Of a stretch of DNA of 64,000 bases, positions 1 through 8,477 are shown piece by piece (position 1 is the stretch's first letter; each line of letters begins with the position of its first letter). Where the stretch lies: NCBI RefSeq assembly GCF_003441615.1, contig NZ_CP031842.1:1382501-1446500 (forward strand). The letters run 5' to 3'. The notes beneath the pieces were generated by a model. The model saw nothing but the letters and a program-made list of their open reading frames with translations, had not been told where the DNA came from and ran no database searches. The stretch comes from Dechloromonas sp. HYN0024. GTDB taxonomy: Bacteria > Pseudomonadota > Gammaproteobacteria > Burkholderiales > Rhodocyclaceae. The translations under genes and the position numbers were made by a program.

Positions 1-1
1 A

Positions 2-949
2 AAGGGCGTCATGGTTGCCTTCGAGGCTGCCGTCGCCGGTGGCATTCCGGTCATCAAGGCGCTGCGCGAAGGCCTGAGCGCCAACCGCATCGAATGGGCT
101 GCCGGCATCATCAACGGCACCACCAACTTCATTCTCTCCGAAATGCGTGACAAGGGCCTGTCCTTCGACGACGTGCTCAAGGAAGCCCAGCGCCTCGGTT
201 ATGCCGAAGCCGACCCTACCTTCGATATCGAAGGCGTCGACGCTGCGCACAAGGCAACGCTGATCGCTTCCATCGCTTTCGGTATCCCGGTGCAGTTCGA
301 CAAGGCCTACATCGAAGGCATCACCAAGCTCGAAGCCTCTGACATCAAGTATGCCGAACAGCTCGGCTACCGGATCAAGCTGCTCGGTATCGCCAAGCGC
401 CGCGAAAAGGGTATCGAACTGCGCGTGCATCCGACCCTGATCCCGGCCAAGCGCCTGATCGCCAACGTCGAAGGCGCCATGAACGCCGTTCTGGTCAAGG
501 GCGACGCCGTCGGTGCCACGATGTACTACGGCAAGGGCGCCGGCGCCGAGCCGACCGCTTCTGCGGTCATCGCCGACCTCGTCGATGTCACCCGCCTGGC
601 CACCGCCGATGCCGCCCACCGCGTGCCGCACCTGGCCTTCCAGCCGGACGCCATGTCCAACCTGCCGATCCTGCCGATGAGCGAAGTCGAGACCGGTTAC
701 TACCTGCGTCTGCGTGTTGAGGACAAGCCGGGCGTCCTCGCCGACGTCACCCGCATCCTGGCCGACCAGGGGATCTCCATCGACGCCATGCTGCAGCGTG
801 AGCCGGAAGAGGGCGAAGGCGAGACGGATATCATCATCCTTACCCACGTCTGTAAGGAAAGCGCCGCCGACGCAGCCATTGCCAAGATCGAAGCCCTGTC
901 CGCCCAGAAGGGCAAGGTCAAGCGCATCCGTCTTGAAGAACTGCAGTAA
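2..949 (+). CDS. hom: Homoserine dehydrogenase (5' partial)
   Basis: This enzyme makes homoserine from aspartate semialdehyde using NAD(P)H, in the threonine/methionine branch of the aspartate pathway. The window opens inside the gene: the frame is open from base 2, and the methionine at 11 is internal (it reads KGVMVAFEAAVAGG), so the N-terminal Rossmann part is missing. Visible are the catalytic-domain motif GIINGTTNFI, the segment ADPTFDIEGVDAAHKATLIAS, and a C-terminal ACT domain (RVEDKPGVLADVTRILADQG) of the kind that binds threonine for feedback control. thrC lies on the same strand 2.9 kb downstream, separated by three unrelated genes. A clear hairpin terminator follows the stop codon. 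Confidence 0.95.
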   Translation, partial: KGVMVAFEAAVAGGIPVIKALREGLSANRIEWAAGIINGTTNFILSEMRDKGLSFDDVLKEAQRLGYAEADPTFDIEGVDAAHKATLIASIAFGIPVQFDKAYIEGITKLEASDIKYAEQLGYRIKLLGIAKRREKGIELRVHPTLIPAKRLIANVEGAMNAVLVKGDAVGATMYYGKGAGAEPTASAVIADLVDVTRLATADAAHRVPHLAFQPDAMSNLPILPMSEVETGYYLRLRVEDKPGVLADVTRILADQGISIDAMLQREPEEGEGETDIIILTHVCKESAADAAIAKIEALSAQKGKVKRIRLEELQ

Positions 950-971
950 GGGCAATTAACGATTCACCGAA

Positions 972-997
972 ACGGGAGCCAGCGGCTCCCGTTTTTT
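972..997 (+). terminator. Rho-independent terminator after hom
   Basis: A 9-bp perfect stem (ACGGGAGCC / GGCTCCCGT) with an AGC loop is followed by a run of six T residues. It starts 23 bases after the hom stop codon. This is a classic intrinsic terminator and separates hom from the rhomboid gene. Confidence 0.9.
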
Positions 998-1201
998 GTG
1001 GACGCGGCTGGTCGAGGGCAGGGCACCAGCGGATTTTTCGGCAAGATCAGTGTTGGCTGACCGGCAGTTAGCGCAGGCCTGATTGGCCCGAGGGTAAATG
1101 GGCGGACTTTAGCCGTCGTGGCAATTCACTTCTGAATGGCGACTCGATTGACGCGCATAATCGAAGCCTTCACCCCATTGTTGCCGTTATCTTCTCCCCC
1201 C

Positions 1202-2269
1202 ATGCCCACGCTTCACGATCAGTTGCGCCAGCGCTTGCCGAGTTTGCGGATCACGCCGCTGCTGCTGGTCGCCAACGTTCTTGTGTTCGCTGCCATGTTG
1301 TTTGGCGGAGCCGGCCTGTGGCATGCCCAGAACGGGGTTCAACTGGCCTGGGGCGCGAATTTTGGGCCGGCCACCCAGGACGGTGAGTGGTGGCGTCTCG
1401 TCAGCGCACTGTTTCTTCATTTCGGTGTGCTGCATCTGGTCTTGAACATGTGGGCGCTGTGGGATGCCGGCCAGTGGGTCGAGCGTATGGTCGGCCACCT
1501 GCGGTTTGTGCTGATTTTCTTTGTTGCCGGACTGTCCGGCAACCTGCTGTCGCTGGTGGTACATGCCGGGCAGGCGGTGTCGGGTGGCGCATCGGGTGCC
1601 ATTTTCGGGCTCTATGGGGCCTTGCTGGCTTATCTCTGGCTGGAGCGGACGCAGATTCATCCGGGCGAATTTCGCTGGCTGTTCTGGGCGGCCATCGGCT
1701 TTACCGTGGCCACCATCGCTTTCGGTCTTCTGGTTCCCGGCATCGATAATTCGGCCCATTTGGGCGGACTGGTTGCCGGCCTCCTGATGGGGGTGCTGGT
1801 CAAGCCGGAGGGTCACGCCACCGCGCTGCCGCAACCGGCCAGATGGGCGGCCGGACTGGTGCTTGCAGCACTGCTCGGCGGCATCGTCGCCAACTTGCCG
1901 CAGCGGGCCTATCGGTGGAGCGATGAGCGGCTGATGCGCGAGGAGATTGGCCTGTTTCTGGCGGAAGATGCGTCGATCAGTCGTGCCTGGGAAAGTATTT
2001 TGCAGCAAGGGCGAAGGAGCGGCGCATCGTTTGCAGAAATGGCCGATGTCATCGAGTCGGTGGTGACCGAGCGTTATGAACACAGTTTTGAGGCGCTTTC
2101 CGCCTTGCCGCAGGATGCCAATCTGCCCTCCGCCCAAACGGCAGAAAACCTGACCCGCTATGCGGCGGAGCGGCGCGATGCATCGCGGGCGCTGGTGGAC
2201 GGCTTGCGGACCAATGATCCAGGGCAAATCCGGCAGGCGCTGGAGCAGGCCAGGAACTCACGGCCGTGA
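1202..2269 (+). CDS. Rhomboid-family intramembrane serine protease
   Basis: A polytopic inner-membrane protease. It has the rhomboid hallmarks: a HFGVLHLVLNMWAL segment with the conserved His/Asn, the catalytic-serine motif GGASGAIFG, and the catalytic histidine in SAHLGGLVAG, spread over about six membrane helices in the first 220 residues. A soluble C-terminal tail of about 130 residues follows and has no recognised domain. The start chosen is ATG 1202 (355 residues), just before the first hydrophobic segment. An in-frame ATG at 1136 would add 22 residues, and neither start has a good ribosome-binding site. The substrate cannot be inferred. Confidence 0.85.
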   Translation: MPTLHDQLRQRLPSLRITPLLLVANVLVFAAMLFGGAGLWHAQNGVQLAWGANFGPATQDGEWWRLVSALFLHFGVLHLVLNMWALWDAGQWVERMVGHLRFVLIFFVAGLSGNLLSLVVHAGQAVSGGASGAIFGLYGALLAYLWLERTQIHPGEFRWLFWAAIGFTVATIAFGLLVPGIDNSAHLGGLVAGLLMGVLVKPEGHATALPQPARWAAGLVLAALLGGIVANLPQRAYRWSDERLMREEIGLFLAEDASISRAWESILQQGRRSGASFAEMADVIESVVTERYEHSFEALSALPQDANLPSAQTAENLTRYAAERRDASRALVDGLRTNDPGQIRQALEQARNSRP

Positions 2270-2403
2270 CCGCTCGTCCTGTTTTTTCGCGTGGAAGCAA
2301 CGACCGGCTGGGCATTATTCCGATCAGGATCAAGGAAATGGCGAAGGCGGCGGGGCAGAATCGGCTTCGATTGCCATCCCGGCATGCCTATCATGGAGCT
2401 CAT

Positions 2404-2679
2404 ATGCAAACCATTCACCCTGTTCATTCCTGCGATCGTCCGACCGCTGAGGCTCTCTATCCCTTCGATGCCCGTGGTATTGCCAAGCGTTTCCGTCATG
2501 CCGCCATTTTTGGGGCACTCGATGCGCTGCAGGTCGGTGAAACCATGCGTTTCTGCAACGACCACGATCCCTTGCCGCTGCTCGCCCAGTTGCAGGCCCG
2601 TTATGGCGCTCATCTCAGCATCGAATACCAGCAGCGTGAAGCAGGTGCCATCGTCATCGATTTTTCTGTGGTTGGCTGA
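2404..2679 (+). CDS. DUF2249 domain protein
   Basis: A 91-residue protein covering one DUF2249 domain, recognised from the LYPFDARGI start, the central GETMRFCNDHDPLPLL segment and the closing IEYQQREAGAIVIDF strand. Family members often occur beside hemerythrins and nitrogen-oxide genes, but no biochemical role is established to my knowledge. The start at 2404 is preceded by GGAGCT at a good distance; longer in-frame starts at 2266 and 2338 add unrelated sequence. Its stop codon is directly followed by the GTG start of the next gene, so the two are probably translated together. Confidence 0.8.
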   Translation: MQTIHPVHSCDRPTAEALYPFDARGIAKRFRHAAIFGALDALQVGETMRFCNDHDPLPLLAQLQARYGAHLSIEYQQREAGAIVIDFSVVG

Positions 2680-3804
2680 GTGATTGTCACGGCGAGCCTG
2701 ACCCTGCTTTCGCTGCTGTGCAGCGCCGTTCTGGCGCTGAGCGGATGGGGCTCGCCGTTGGCGGTCGCGCATCTGGCCTTTGCCGTCGGCATCGTGCCGC
2801 TGATATTTGCCGCCATGATGCATTTTGTTCCAGTGCTCACGCGTACCGGCGAGCCGGATCGGCGTCTGGCACAGTTGCCTATGGCGGCCCAGATCAGCGG
2901 ATTGCTGGCAGTAGCGGCGATGCAGGGCTGGCTGCCCTATGGTGGCGTCTATCTGGCGGCTGCGGCCGATCTCTTGTTCGCCGCCATCCTGCTCAACTGG
3001 ATCGCGCGTCGGGCCCGCGCCGCGCTCGGTTCGCCACATCCCGGCTGGCGTTGGTACGCGACAGCCCTTGGCTGCCTGATGCTGGCCCTCATGGCCATCC
3101 TTCTGATACCGTTCTGGCCCTCCTATTGGCGGGTGTTGCGGATTTTCCATCTGCATCTCAATACCCTGGGCCTGGTTGGTCTTGCCGCACTGGGCACTTT
3201 GCCAGTGCTGTTGCCAACCGCCCTCGGACAGGCTGACCCCGAAGCCGGGAGCTGGTTGCGCCGTCGCTTGTGGCTGGTGACCTCCGGTGCCCTCATGGTG
3301 GCGACTGGTGCCGCCATCGCCTGGCCCTTTGCCGCCCCCGGTACGGCGCTCATGCTGGTCGCCGGGCTTGGTCTGCTCGGCCAATGGAGTCGCCGCTTTG
3401 GCCTCTGGCCGTTGTTCCGTGATGGCGTCACGGCATCGCTGCTGGCCGCAGTCATCGGTTTGATGGTGACCCTGGCCGCCGGTTTGCTGCATGGTGCCGG
3501 GCTGATTGCGACACGGCCATCCCTACTGGCATGGGGGGCAGGCTTCCTGCTGCCTTTGGTGAGTGGGGCGCTGAGTCAGCTCCTGCCGGTGTGGCGCTGG
3601 CCTGGCCCGCTTTCGCCGGAGCGTCTGCTCATGCGGCGAAAACTCGCGGCCTCCGGGGCGGAGCGGGCAGGGCTTTTTCTGTCGGCGGCACTGGCCATGT
3701 TGAGCGGACTGGATGTGCTGGGTGGCGCATTGGCAGCATTCGGCATGGCACTGTTTGTCATTGGCGTGTTGCAAGCCGTGTTCGTGGCGCGGTCGACGCG
3801 GTAA
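2680..3804 (+). CDS. Polytopic membrane protein, possibly NnrS-like
   Basis: A hydrophobic protein of 374 residues with about ten to twelve predicted membrane helices and no signal sequence beyond the first helix. Conserved-looking histidines sit in HFVPVLTRTGEP (near residue 48) and in HLHLNTLGLVGLAALGTLPVLLP (near residue 157). The second recalls the heme/copper-binding segments of NnrS-type and heme-copper-oxidase-like proteins, but I cannot assign the family firmly. It starts with GTG immediately after the DUF2249 stop (TGAGTG), implying coupled expression and a shared role. It ends 32 bases before thrC. Confidence 0.6.
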   Translation: MIVTASLTLLSLLCSAVLALSGWGSPLAVAHLAFAVGIVPLIFAAMMHFVPVLTRTGEPDRRLAQLPMAAQISGLLAVAAMQGWLPYGGVYLAAAADLLFAAILLNWIARRARAALGSPHPGWRWYATALGCLMLALMAILLIPFWPSYWRVLRIFHLHLNTLGLVGLAALGTLPVLLPTALGQADPEAGSWLRRRLWLVTSGALMVATGAAIAWPFAAPGTALMLVAGLGLLGQWSRRFGLWPLFRDGVTASLLAAVIGLMVTLAAGLLHGAGLIATRPSLLAWGAGFLLPLVSGALSQLLPVWRWPGPLSPERLLMRRKLAASGAERAGLFLSAALAMLSGLDVLGGALAAFGMALFVIGVLQAVFVARSTR

Positions 3805-3836
3805 AATCACGGCTTTTCGCCTTTCAGGTTTTTGCC

Positions 3837-5264
3837 ATGCGCTATCTTTCGACCCGCGGCCATGCCGTGCCCCAGTCTTTCTGCGACATTCTGCTCGGTG
3901 GCCTGGCGCCCGATGGCGGCCTTTACCTGCCGGAAAGCTACCCGCAGATCAGCCGGGCCGAACTTGATGCCTGGCGTCATCTGTCGTATGCCGACCTGGC
4001 CTACGAAATCCTTTCCCGCTTCATTACCGACATCCCGGCCGCCGATCTCAAGGCGCTGGTCGCCAAGACCTACACGGCCCAGGTCTATTGCCACACCCGT
4101 AACGGTGGCAATGCGGCCCAGATCACGCCGCTGACCAAGCTCGAAGATGGCCTGTATACGCAGGAACTGTCGAATGGCCCGACCCTGGCCTTCAAGGACA
4201 TGGCCATGCAGTTGCTCGGCAACCTGTTCGAATACGTACTCGACCAGCGGAAAGAGTCGATCAACATTCTCGGCGCTACCTCCGGCGACACCGGCTCGGC
4301 GGCCGAGTACGCCATGCGCGGCAAGCACAACGTCAAGGTCTTCATGCTCTCGCCGGACGGCAAGATGAGCGCCTTCCAGCGCGCCCAGATGTATTCGCTG
4401 CAGGATGCCAATATTTTCAACATCGCCGTCACTGGCCTTTTTGACGACGCGCAGGACATCGTCAAGGCGGTTTCCAACGACGCCGATTTCAAGGCCAAGT
4501 ACAAGATCGGCGCGGTCAATTCGATCAACTGGGCACGGGTTGCAGCCCAGGTCGTCTATTACTTCCAGGGCTATTTCCTGGCCACGAAATCGAATGACGA
4601 GCAGGTCGCTTTCGCCGTGCCTTCGGGCAATTTCGGCAATATCTGCGCCGGCCACATCGCCCGCCAGATGGGCCTGCCCATCGCCCGCCTGGTGCTCGCC
4701 ACCAACGAAAATGACGTGCTCGACGAGTTTTTCCGCACCGGCGTCTATCGTCCGCGCACCGCCGCCCAGACCAGCATTACCTCCAGTCCCTCGATGGATA
4801 TTTCCAAAGCCTCCAATTTCGAGCGTTTCATTTTCGATCTGGTCGGTCGCGATCCCTCTGTGGTCAAGGCGCTGTGGGCCAAGGTCGACAAGGGCGAAGC
4901 CTTCGATCTGTCGGCGACCGATTACTGGAAGGACATGCCGAAATTCGCTTTCGTGTCGGGCAAGAGTTCCCATCTCGACCGCATCAACACGATCCGCTTC
5001 GCTCAGGGGTGCTACAACGTGATGCTTGATACGCACACCGCCGATGGCCTCAAGGTGGCGCTTGAACATCGCCTGCCGAACGTGCCGATGATCGTTCTTG
5101 AAACGGCCCAACCGGCCAAGTTCGAGGAAACCATCCGCGAGGCGCTGGGCACCGAGCCGGTTCGCCCGGCCGATCTGGCCGGTATCGAGAACCTGCCGCA
5201 GCGGGTCGTGGTCATGGCGCCTGATGTCACTGCCATCAAGCAGTTCGTCGTCGAGCACGTGTGA
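3837..5264 (+). CDS. thrC: Threonine synthase
   Basis: The pyridoxal-phosphate enzyme that converts O-phosphohomoserine to threonine, the last step of the pathway that includes hom. The N-terminus MRYLSTRGHAVPQSFCDILLG is typical. The PLP lysine lies in GPTLAFKDMAMQ, the phosphate/PLP-binding loop in GATSGDTGSAAEY, and a further cofactor motif in VPSGNFGNICAG. Length is 475 residues, as for the long class of bacterial and fungal-type enzymes. The open frame extends upstream to 3531, but that part overlaps the preceding membrane protein, so ATG 3837 is the start. The stop overlaps the start of the next gene (GTGA). Confidence 0.95.
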   Translation: MRYLSTRGHAVPQSFCDILLGGLAPDGGLYLPESYPQISRAELDAWRHLSYADLAYEILSRFITDIPAADLKALVAKTYTAQVYCHTRNGGNAAQITPLTKLEDGLYTQELSNGPTLAFKDMAMQLLGNLFEYVLDQRKESINILGATSGDTGSAAEYAMRGKHNVKVFMLSPDGKMSAFQRAQMYSLQDANIFNIAVTGLFDDAQDIVKAVSNDADFKAKYKIGAVNSINWARVAAQVVYYFQGYFLATKSNDEQVAFAVPSGNFGNICAGHIARQMGLPIARLVLATNENDVLDEFFRTGVYRPRTAAQTSITSSPSMDISKASNFERFIFDLVGRDPSVVKALWAKVDKGEAFDLSATDYWKDMPKFAFVSGKSSHLDRINTIRFAQGCYNVMLDTHTADGLKVALEHRLPNVPMIVLETAQPAKFEETIREALGTEPVRPADLAGIENLPQRVVVMAPDVTAIKQFVVEHV

Positions 5265-5881
5265 GTTTCGACCACGAAGCCTTCTGGTCAGCCCGCTATC
5301 GTGATGCGGGCGACGACTACCTGTTCGGCACCGCCCCGAATCGCTTTCTTGCTGCGCAGGAGGCGTACTTCGGGGCTGGCATGAGCGTTCTGTCGGTCGC
5401 CGATGGCGAGGGCCGCAATGCGGTCTGGCTGGCCGAGCAGGGCTGTCAGGTGACGGCGACCGAGATTTCCCCGGTGGCGCTGGAAAAGGCAGCAAAGCTG
5501 GCGCGCGGTCGCAATGTCGAGGTCAGCTTCGTTGAAGCCGATATTTTGAACTGGGACTGGCCGCAGGATGCGTACGATGCCGTGGTTGGCATCTTCATCC
5601 AGTTCGCAACACCGGCGGAGAGGCCGCGTCAATTGGCCGGGATGAAGCAGGCGGTCAAATCGGGCGGCCTGCTGTTCCTGCAGGGCTATACCCCGAAACA
5701 GCTGGAATTCAAGACGGGCGGGCCGTCAGCCGTGGAAAATCTCTATACCGACGAGATGCTGCGGGAAATCTTCGCCGACTGGGAGATCATTTCGCTCCAC
5801 GATCACGAAGACAGCATTGCCGAAGGGTCGGCGCACATCGGTCGATCAGCCTTGATCGACCTTGTGGCTCGCAAGCCCTGA
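5261..5881 (+). CDS. Class I SAM-dependent methyltransferase
   Basis: A 206-residue soluble protein with the SAM-binding motif I VLSVADGEGRNAVWLAEQG and the acidic end of strand 2 (TATEIS), followed by motif II VVGIFIQFATPAERP. It resembles the TehB/thiopurine-methyltransferase-like group, but its substrate is unknown. The GTG start overlaps the thrC stop by four bases, showing translational coupling to thrC; no metabolic link is obvious. It converges with the minus-strand small gene that ends at 5882. Confidence 0.85.
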   Translation: MSFDHEAFWSARYRDAGDDYLFGTAPNRFLAAQEAYFGAGMSVLSVADGEGRNAVWLAEQGCQVTATEISPVALEKAAKLARGRNVEVSFVEADILNWDWPQDAYDAVVGIFIQFATPAERPRQLAGMKQAVKSGGLLFLQGYTPKQLEFKTGGPSAVENLYTDEMLREIFADWEIISLHDHEDSIAEGSAHIGRSALIDLVARKP

Positions 5882-6019
5882 CTAAAGGTAAATGACGGCC
5901 GGGAAAACGGCCACTGCCAGCACGAGGACCAGCCACTCGAGATTGCGCCGGGCCAGGAAACCGGTGAAATGCAGCACCAGAATCAAAATGGCGACGACGT
6001 AAAACAGCGCAAACAGCAT
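5882..6019 (-). CDS. Small single- or double-span membrane protein
   Basis: A 45-codon open frame translating to MLFALFYVVAILILVLHF, then a short basic turn (FLARRNLEW), then a second hydrophobic stretch ending in VFPAVIYL. A strong ribosome-binding site (AGGGGA) lies six bases before the ATG at 6019, and the frame fills the gap between the methyltransferase and nadC. The layout is a two-helix hairpin with a positively charged loop. It is below the usual size cut-off for gene prediction. No function is recognised. It lies downstream of nadC on the same strand and may be co-transcribed. Confidence 0.6.
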   Translation of the reverse strand: MLFALFYVVAILILVLHFTGFLARRNLEWLVLVLAVAVFPAVIYL

Positions 6020-6082
6020 CTAATTCCCCTGAGTATAGTTGGATCGTCGAGTCGCGATTATGGCGGCAATCCGTGCAAAATT

Positions 6083-6946
6083 CTAGCCGACAAAGCGCAT
6101 CGACAGATCAAGTGCCTTGACGTCCTTGGTCAGGGCACCGATTGAAATCCGGTCTACTCCCGTTTCGGCTATGCCACGCAGGGTATCCAGCGTGACATTC
6201 CCAGACGCTTCGAGAACGGCACGGTCGGCGTTGACGGCGACGGCCTGGCGGAGCAGGTCGTTGTCAAAATTGTCGAGCAGGATCATGGTGGCGCCGGCCT
6301 TGAGCGCCTGATCCAGCTCATCAAGATTTTCCACTTCAACCTGGATGAATTTGCAGCGATCAGCTGCGCCGGCTGCCACTTTTTGCGCCGCTGCCATCGC
6401 CTGGGCAATGCCGCCGGCGGCGTGAATGTGGTTTTCCTTGATCAGGATGGCGTCCCACAGGGCCAGGCGATGGTTGCCGCCACCGCCGGCGCGAACTGCG
6501 TATTTCTGGGCGATGCGCAGGCCGGGCAGGGTTTTGCGGGTGTCGACCACCTGCGCCCGGGTACCGGCGATGGCGTCGGCGTAAATCCGGGCCTTGCTGG
6601 CTACAGCCGAGAGCAGTTGGAGGAAATTCAGGGCGCTGCGCTCGGCGGTGAGCAGGGCGCGGCCATTGCCGTCGATTTCGCACAGTAGCTGATTGGCCAC
6701 GATCCGCTCGCCGTCGGCCGCATGCCAGGTGATGCGGGCGTCTGGATCGAGGCGGGCAACGCACAGATCGAACCATGCCCGGCCACACAGTACGCCGGGT
6801 TCGCGGCAGATCACCGTGGCCCGGACCTGGCGTTCGCCGGGAACGAGGCTGGCGGTCAGGTCGCCAGCGCCGACATCCTCGGCGAGGGCGGCGTCAACGT
6901 TGCGGGCAATTTCAGCGGAAAGTGGAAAGTCGAATTCGATGGTCAT
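6083..6946 (-). CDS. nadC: Nicotinate-nucleotide pyrophosphorylase (carboxylating)
   Basis: Makes nicotinate mononucleotide from quinolinate and PRPP in de novo NAD synthesis. Typical motifs are present: ALAEDVGAGDLTASLV near the N-terminus, RSALNFLQLLSAVA, the active-site segment VDTRKTLPGLRIAQKYAVRAGGG, KENHI, and the barrel end EASGNVTLDTLRGIAETGVDRISIGALTK. The 287-residue length matches the family. It is followed by a small membrane-protein gene and preceded, after a 34-base gap, by nnr, which repairs damaged NAD(P)H. That makes a small NAD-related neighbourhood. Confidence 0.96.
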   Translation of the reverse strand: MTIEFDFPLSAEIARNVDAALAEDVGAGDLTASLVPGERQVRATVICREPGVLCGRAWFDLCVARLDPDARITWHAADGERIVANQLLCEIDGNGRALLTAERSALNFLQLLSAVASKARIYADAIAGTRAQVVDTRKTLPGLRIAQKYAVRAGGGGNHRLALWDAILIKENHIHAAGGIAQAMAAAQKVAAGAADRCKFIQVEVENLDELDQALKAGATMILLDNFDNDLLRQAVAVNADRAVLEASGNVTLDTLRGIAETGVDRISIGALTKDVKALDLSMRFVG

Positions 6947-6980
6947 TGCGGGAGTGAGAAAACGGTTGAGGGGGCCGATT

Positions 6981-8477
6981 TTACAGGCTGCGCTGGCCGA
7001 TTACCCAGTCATTGAAGAGATGACGTGCCGCATCGACGACTTCGCTGGCGGTCAGGCCGACCGGCCCAATACCTTGTCCAACGAGGCGATCGGCCGCCGC
7101 ACCATGGAGATGAACGCCGGCCAGCAGGGCCATTTCGGGCGGCCAGTTCTGGGCGAGGAGGGCCGTGACCAGGCCGCTCAGGACGTCGCCCATGCCGGCT
7201 GTGGCCATGCCCGGATTGCCGCTGGAATTTATCCAGAAGCGGCCGTCGGTGCTGGCAATCACGGTGCCACAGCCCTTCAGGGCGATGTTGCAGTGATAGC
7301 GGCTGGCCAGATGGCGGGCGGCCTGTATCCGGTCGCTCTGGATGTCGCCGACCGAACAACTTAGCAAGCGGGCCGCTTCGGCCGGGTGCGGGGTCATGAT
7401 GGCCGGTGCGTCGCGTTGTACCAACTGGCTTTCCAAGCGGCGGTCGGCAGCCAGAAGGTTGAGGGCGTCAGCGTCGAGGACGAGCGGGAGCGAGGTTTTC
7501 AGTGATTGTTCAAGGAGACCTTGCGCCGCCGCCGAGCAACCCAGCCCGGGGCCGCAGGCGAGTGCCTGAAGGTCAGTGCCGAGCAGCGTTTCGGCCGAAC
7601 GTATCATCAGCTCCGGAGCCCCCAGGTCGACGCTTGGACCCTCGGCATCGAGTAGGCCGAGATAGACGCGCCCGGCCCCCAGTTTGAGAGCGGCGCGCCC
7701 GGCCAGGAGGGCGGCACCGACCATGCTCCTAGCCCCGCCAAGGATGCCGGCGCTGCCAAAACTGCCCTTGTGCGTGTTGCGCGTGCGGGTTTTGAGGCGG
7801 ATTGCGAAATCAGTCAGGGAAACGATGTAGCCGTCGGCTGGCAATTCGTCGACCGGTGTCAGTTCCAGACCAGTAATTTGGATTTCACCGCAGCAATCCG
7901 GACCATCCGCCGTCAGCAGGCCGGGCTTGCCGGCGATGAAAGTAATGGTGTGGCTGGCCTGAATGCACGGTGCGAAACAGGTGCCGGTATCGGCATTGAG
8001 TCCGGATGGGCAGTCGAGCGCCAGTAGCGGGCAGTTGTCACGCCGGGCCAAATGGTTGGCGGTGGCGATCCATTGGGCGTAGTTGCCGTCCGGTGCGCGG
8101 GTCAGGCCAATGCCAAACAAGCCATCGATGATCAGCGACCAGTGGGTGTCGTCGGGAATGCTGCCGACCGTCCTCCCGCCCGCGTCAATAAAGTGGCGGT
8201 AGGCAGCGGCGGCATCGGCGGGCAGCTTGCCCGGGTCGGCCATGAAGACGACGCGCACGTCGAAGAAGCGCTGACGCAGCAAGCGGGCCGCTACAAAGGC
8301 GTCACCGCCGTTATTGCCCGGCCCGGCCAAGATCAGGATCGGCCGGCTCTGCACGCTGGCCAGTGTCGCCGCCCAGTCGGCAGTGGCAGCGCCAGCGCGT
8401 TCCATCAGATCCTCGGCAGCGTGGGCCGCTTCAAGGCGGCGCAGGCTTGACGTCAGGTACAGCGGGTTCGGGTTCAT
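6981..8477 (-). CDS. nnr: Bifunctional NAD(P)H-hydrate epimerase / ADP-dependent dehydratase
   Basis: Repairs hydrated NAD(P)H. Residues 1 to about 210 form the YjeF-N epimerase, with the signature LAGPGNNGGDAFVAARLL. Residues about 225 to 490 form the ribokinase-like dehydratase, with HKGSFGSAGILGG, VLDADALN, MTPHPAEAARLL and the catalytic segment GNPGMATAGMGDVLSGLV. The 498-residue length fits the fused form. The ATG overlaps the stop of the upstream kinase gene by four bases (8474-8477), and nadC follows. Confidence 0.95.
   Translation of the reverse strand: MNPNPLYLTSSLRRLEAAHAAEDLMERAGAATADWAATLASVQSRPILILAGPGNNGGDAFVAARLLRQRFFDVRVVFMADPGKLPADAAAAYRHFIDAGGRTVGSIPDDTHWSLIIDGLFGIGLTRAPDGNYAQWIATANHLARRDNCPLLALDCPSGLNADTGTCFAPCIQASHTITFIAGKPGLLTADGPDCCGEIQITGLELTPVDELPADGYIVSLTDFAIRLKTRTRNTHKGSFGSAGILGGARSMVGAALLAGRAALKLGAGRVYLGLLDAEGPSVDLGAPELMIRSAETLLGTDLQALACGPGLGCSAAAQGLLEQSLKTSLPLVLDADALNLLAADRRLESQLVQRDAPAIMTPHPAEAARLLSCSVGDIQSDRIQAARHLASRYHCNIALKGCGTVIASTDGRFWINSSGNPGMATAGMGDVLSGLVTALLAQNWPPEMALLAGVHLHGAAADRLVGQGIGPVGLTASEVVDAARHLFNDWVIGQRSL

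Noticed and set aside
2158..3492. Minus-strand frame of 444 codons across the DUF2249 and membrane-protein genes
   Set aside because: Translation is Gln/Gly/Arg-rich and disordered, spans several plus-strand genes, and has no motif.
3807..5495. Long minus-strand open frame (562 codons) opposite thrC
   Set aside because: It is antisense to a certain gene with typical third-position GC bias, and its translation matches no family. It is a mirror of the thrC codon pattern.
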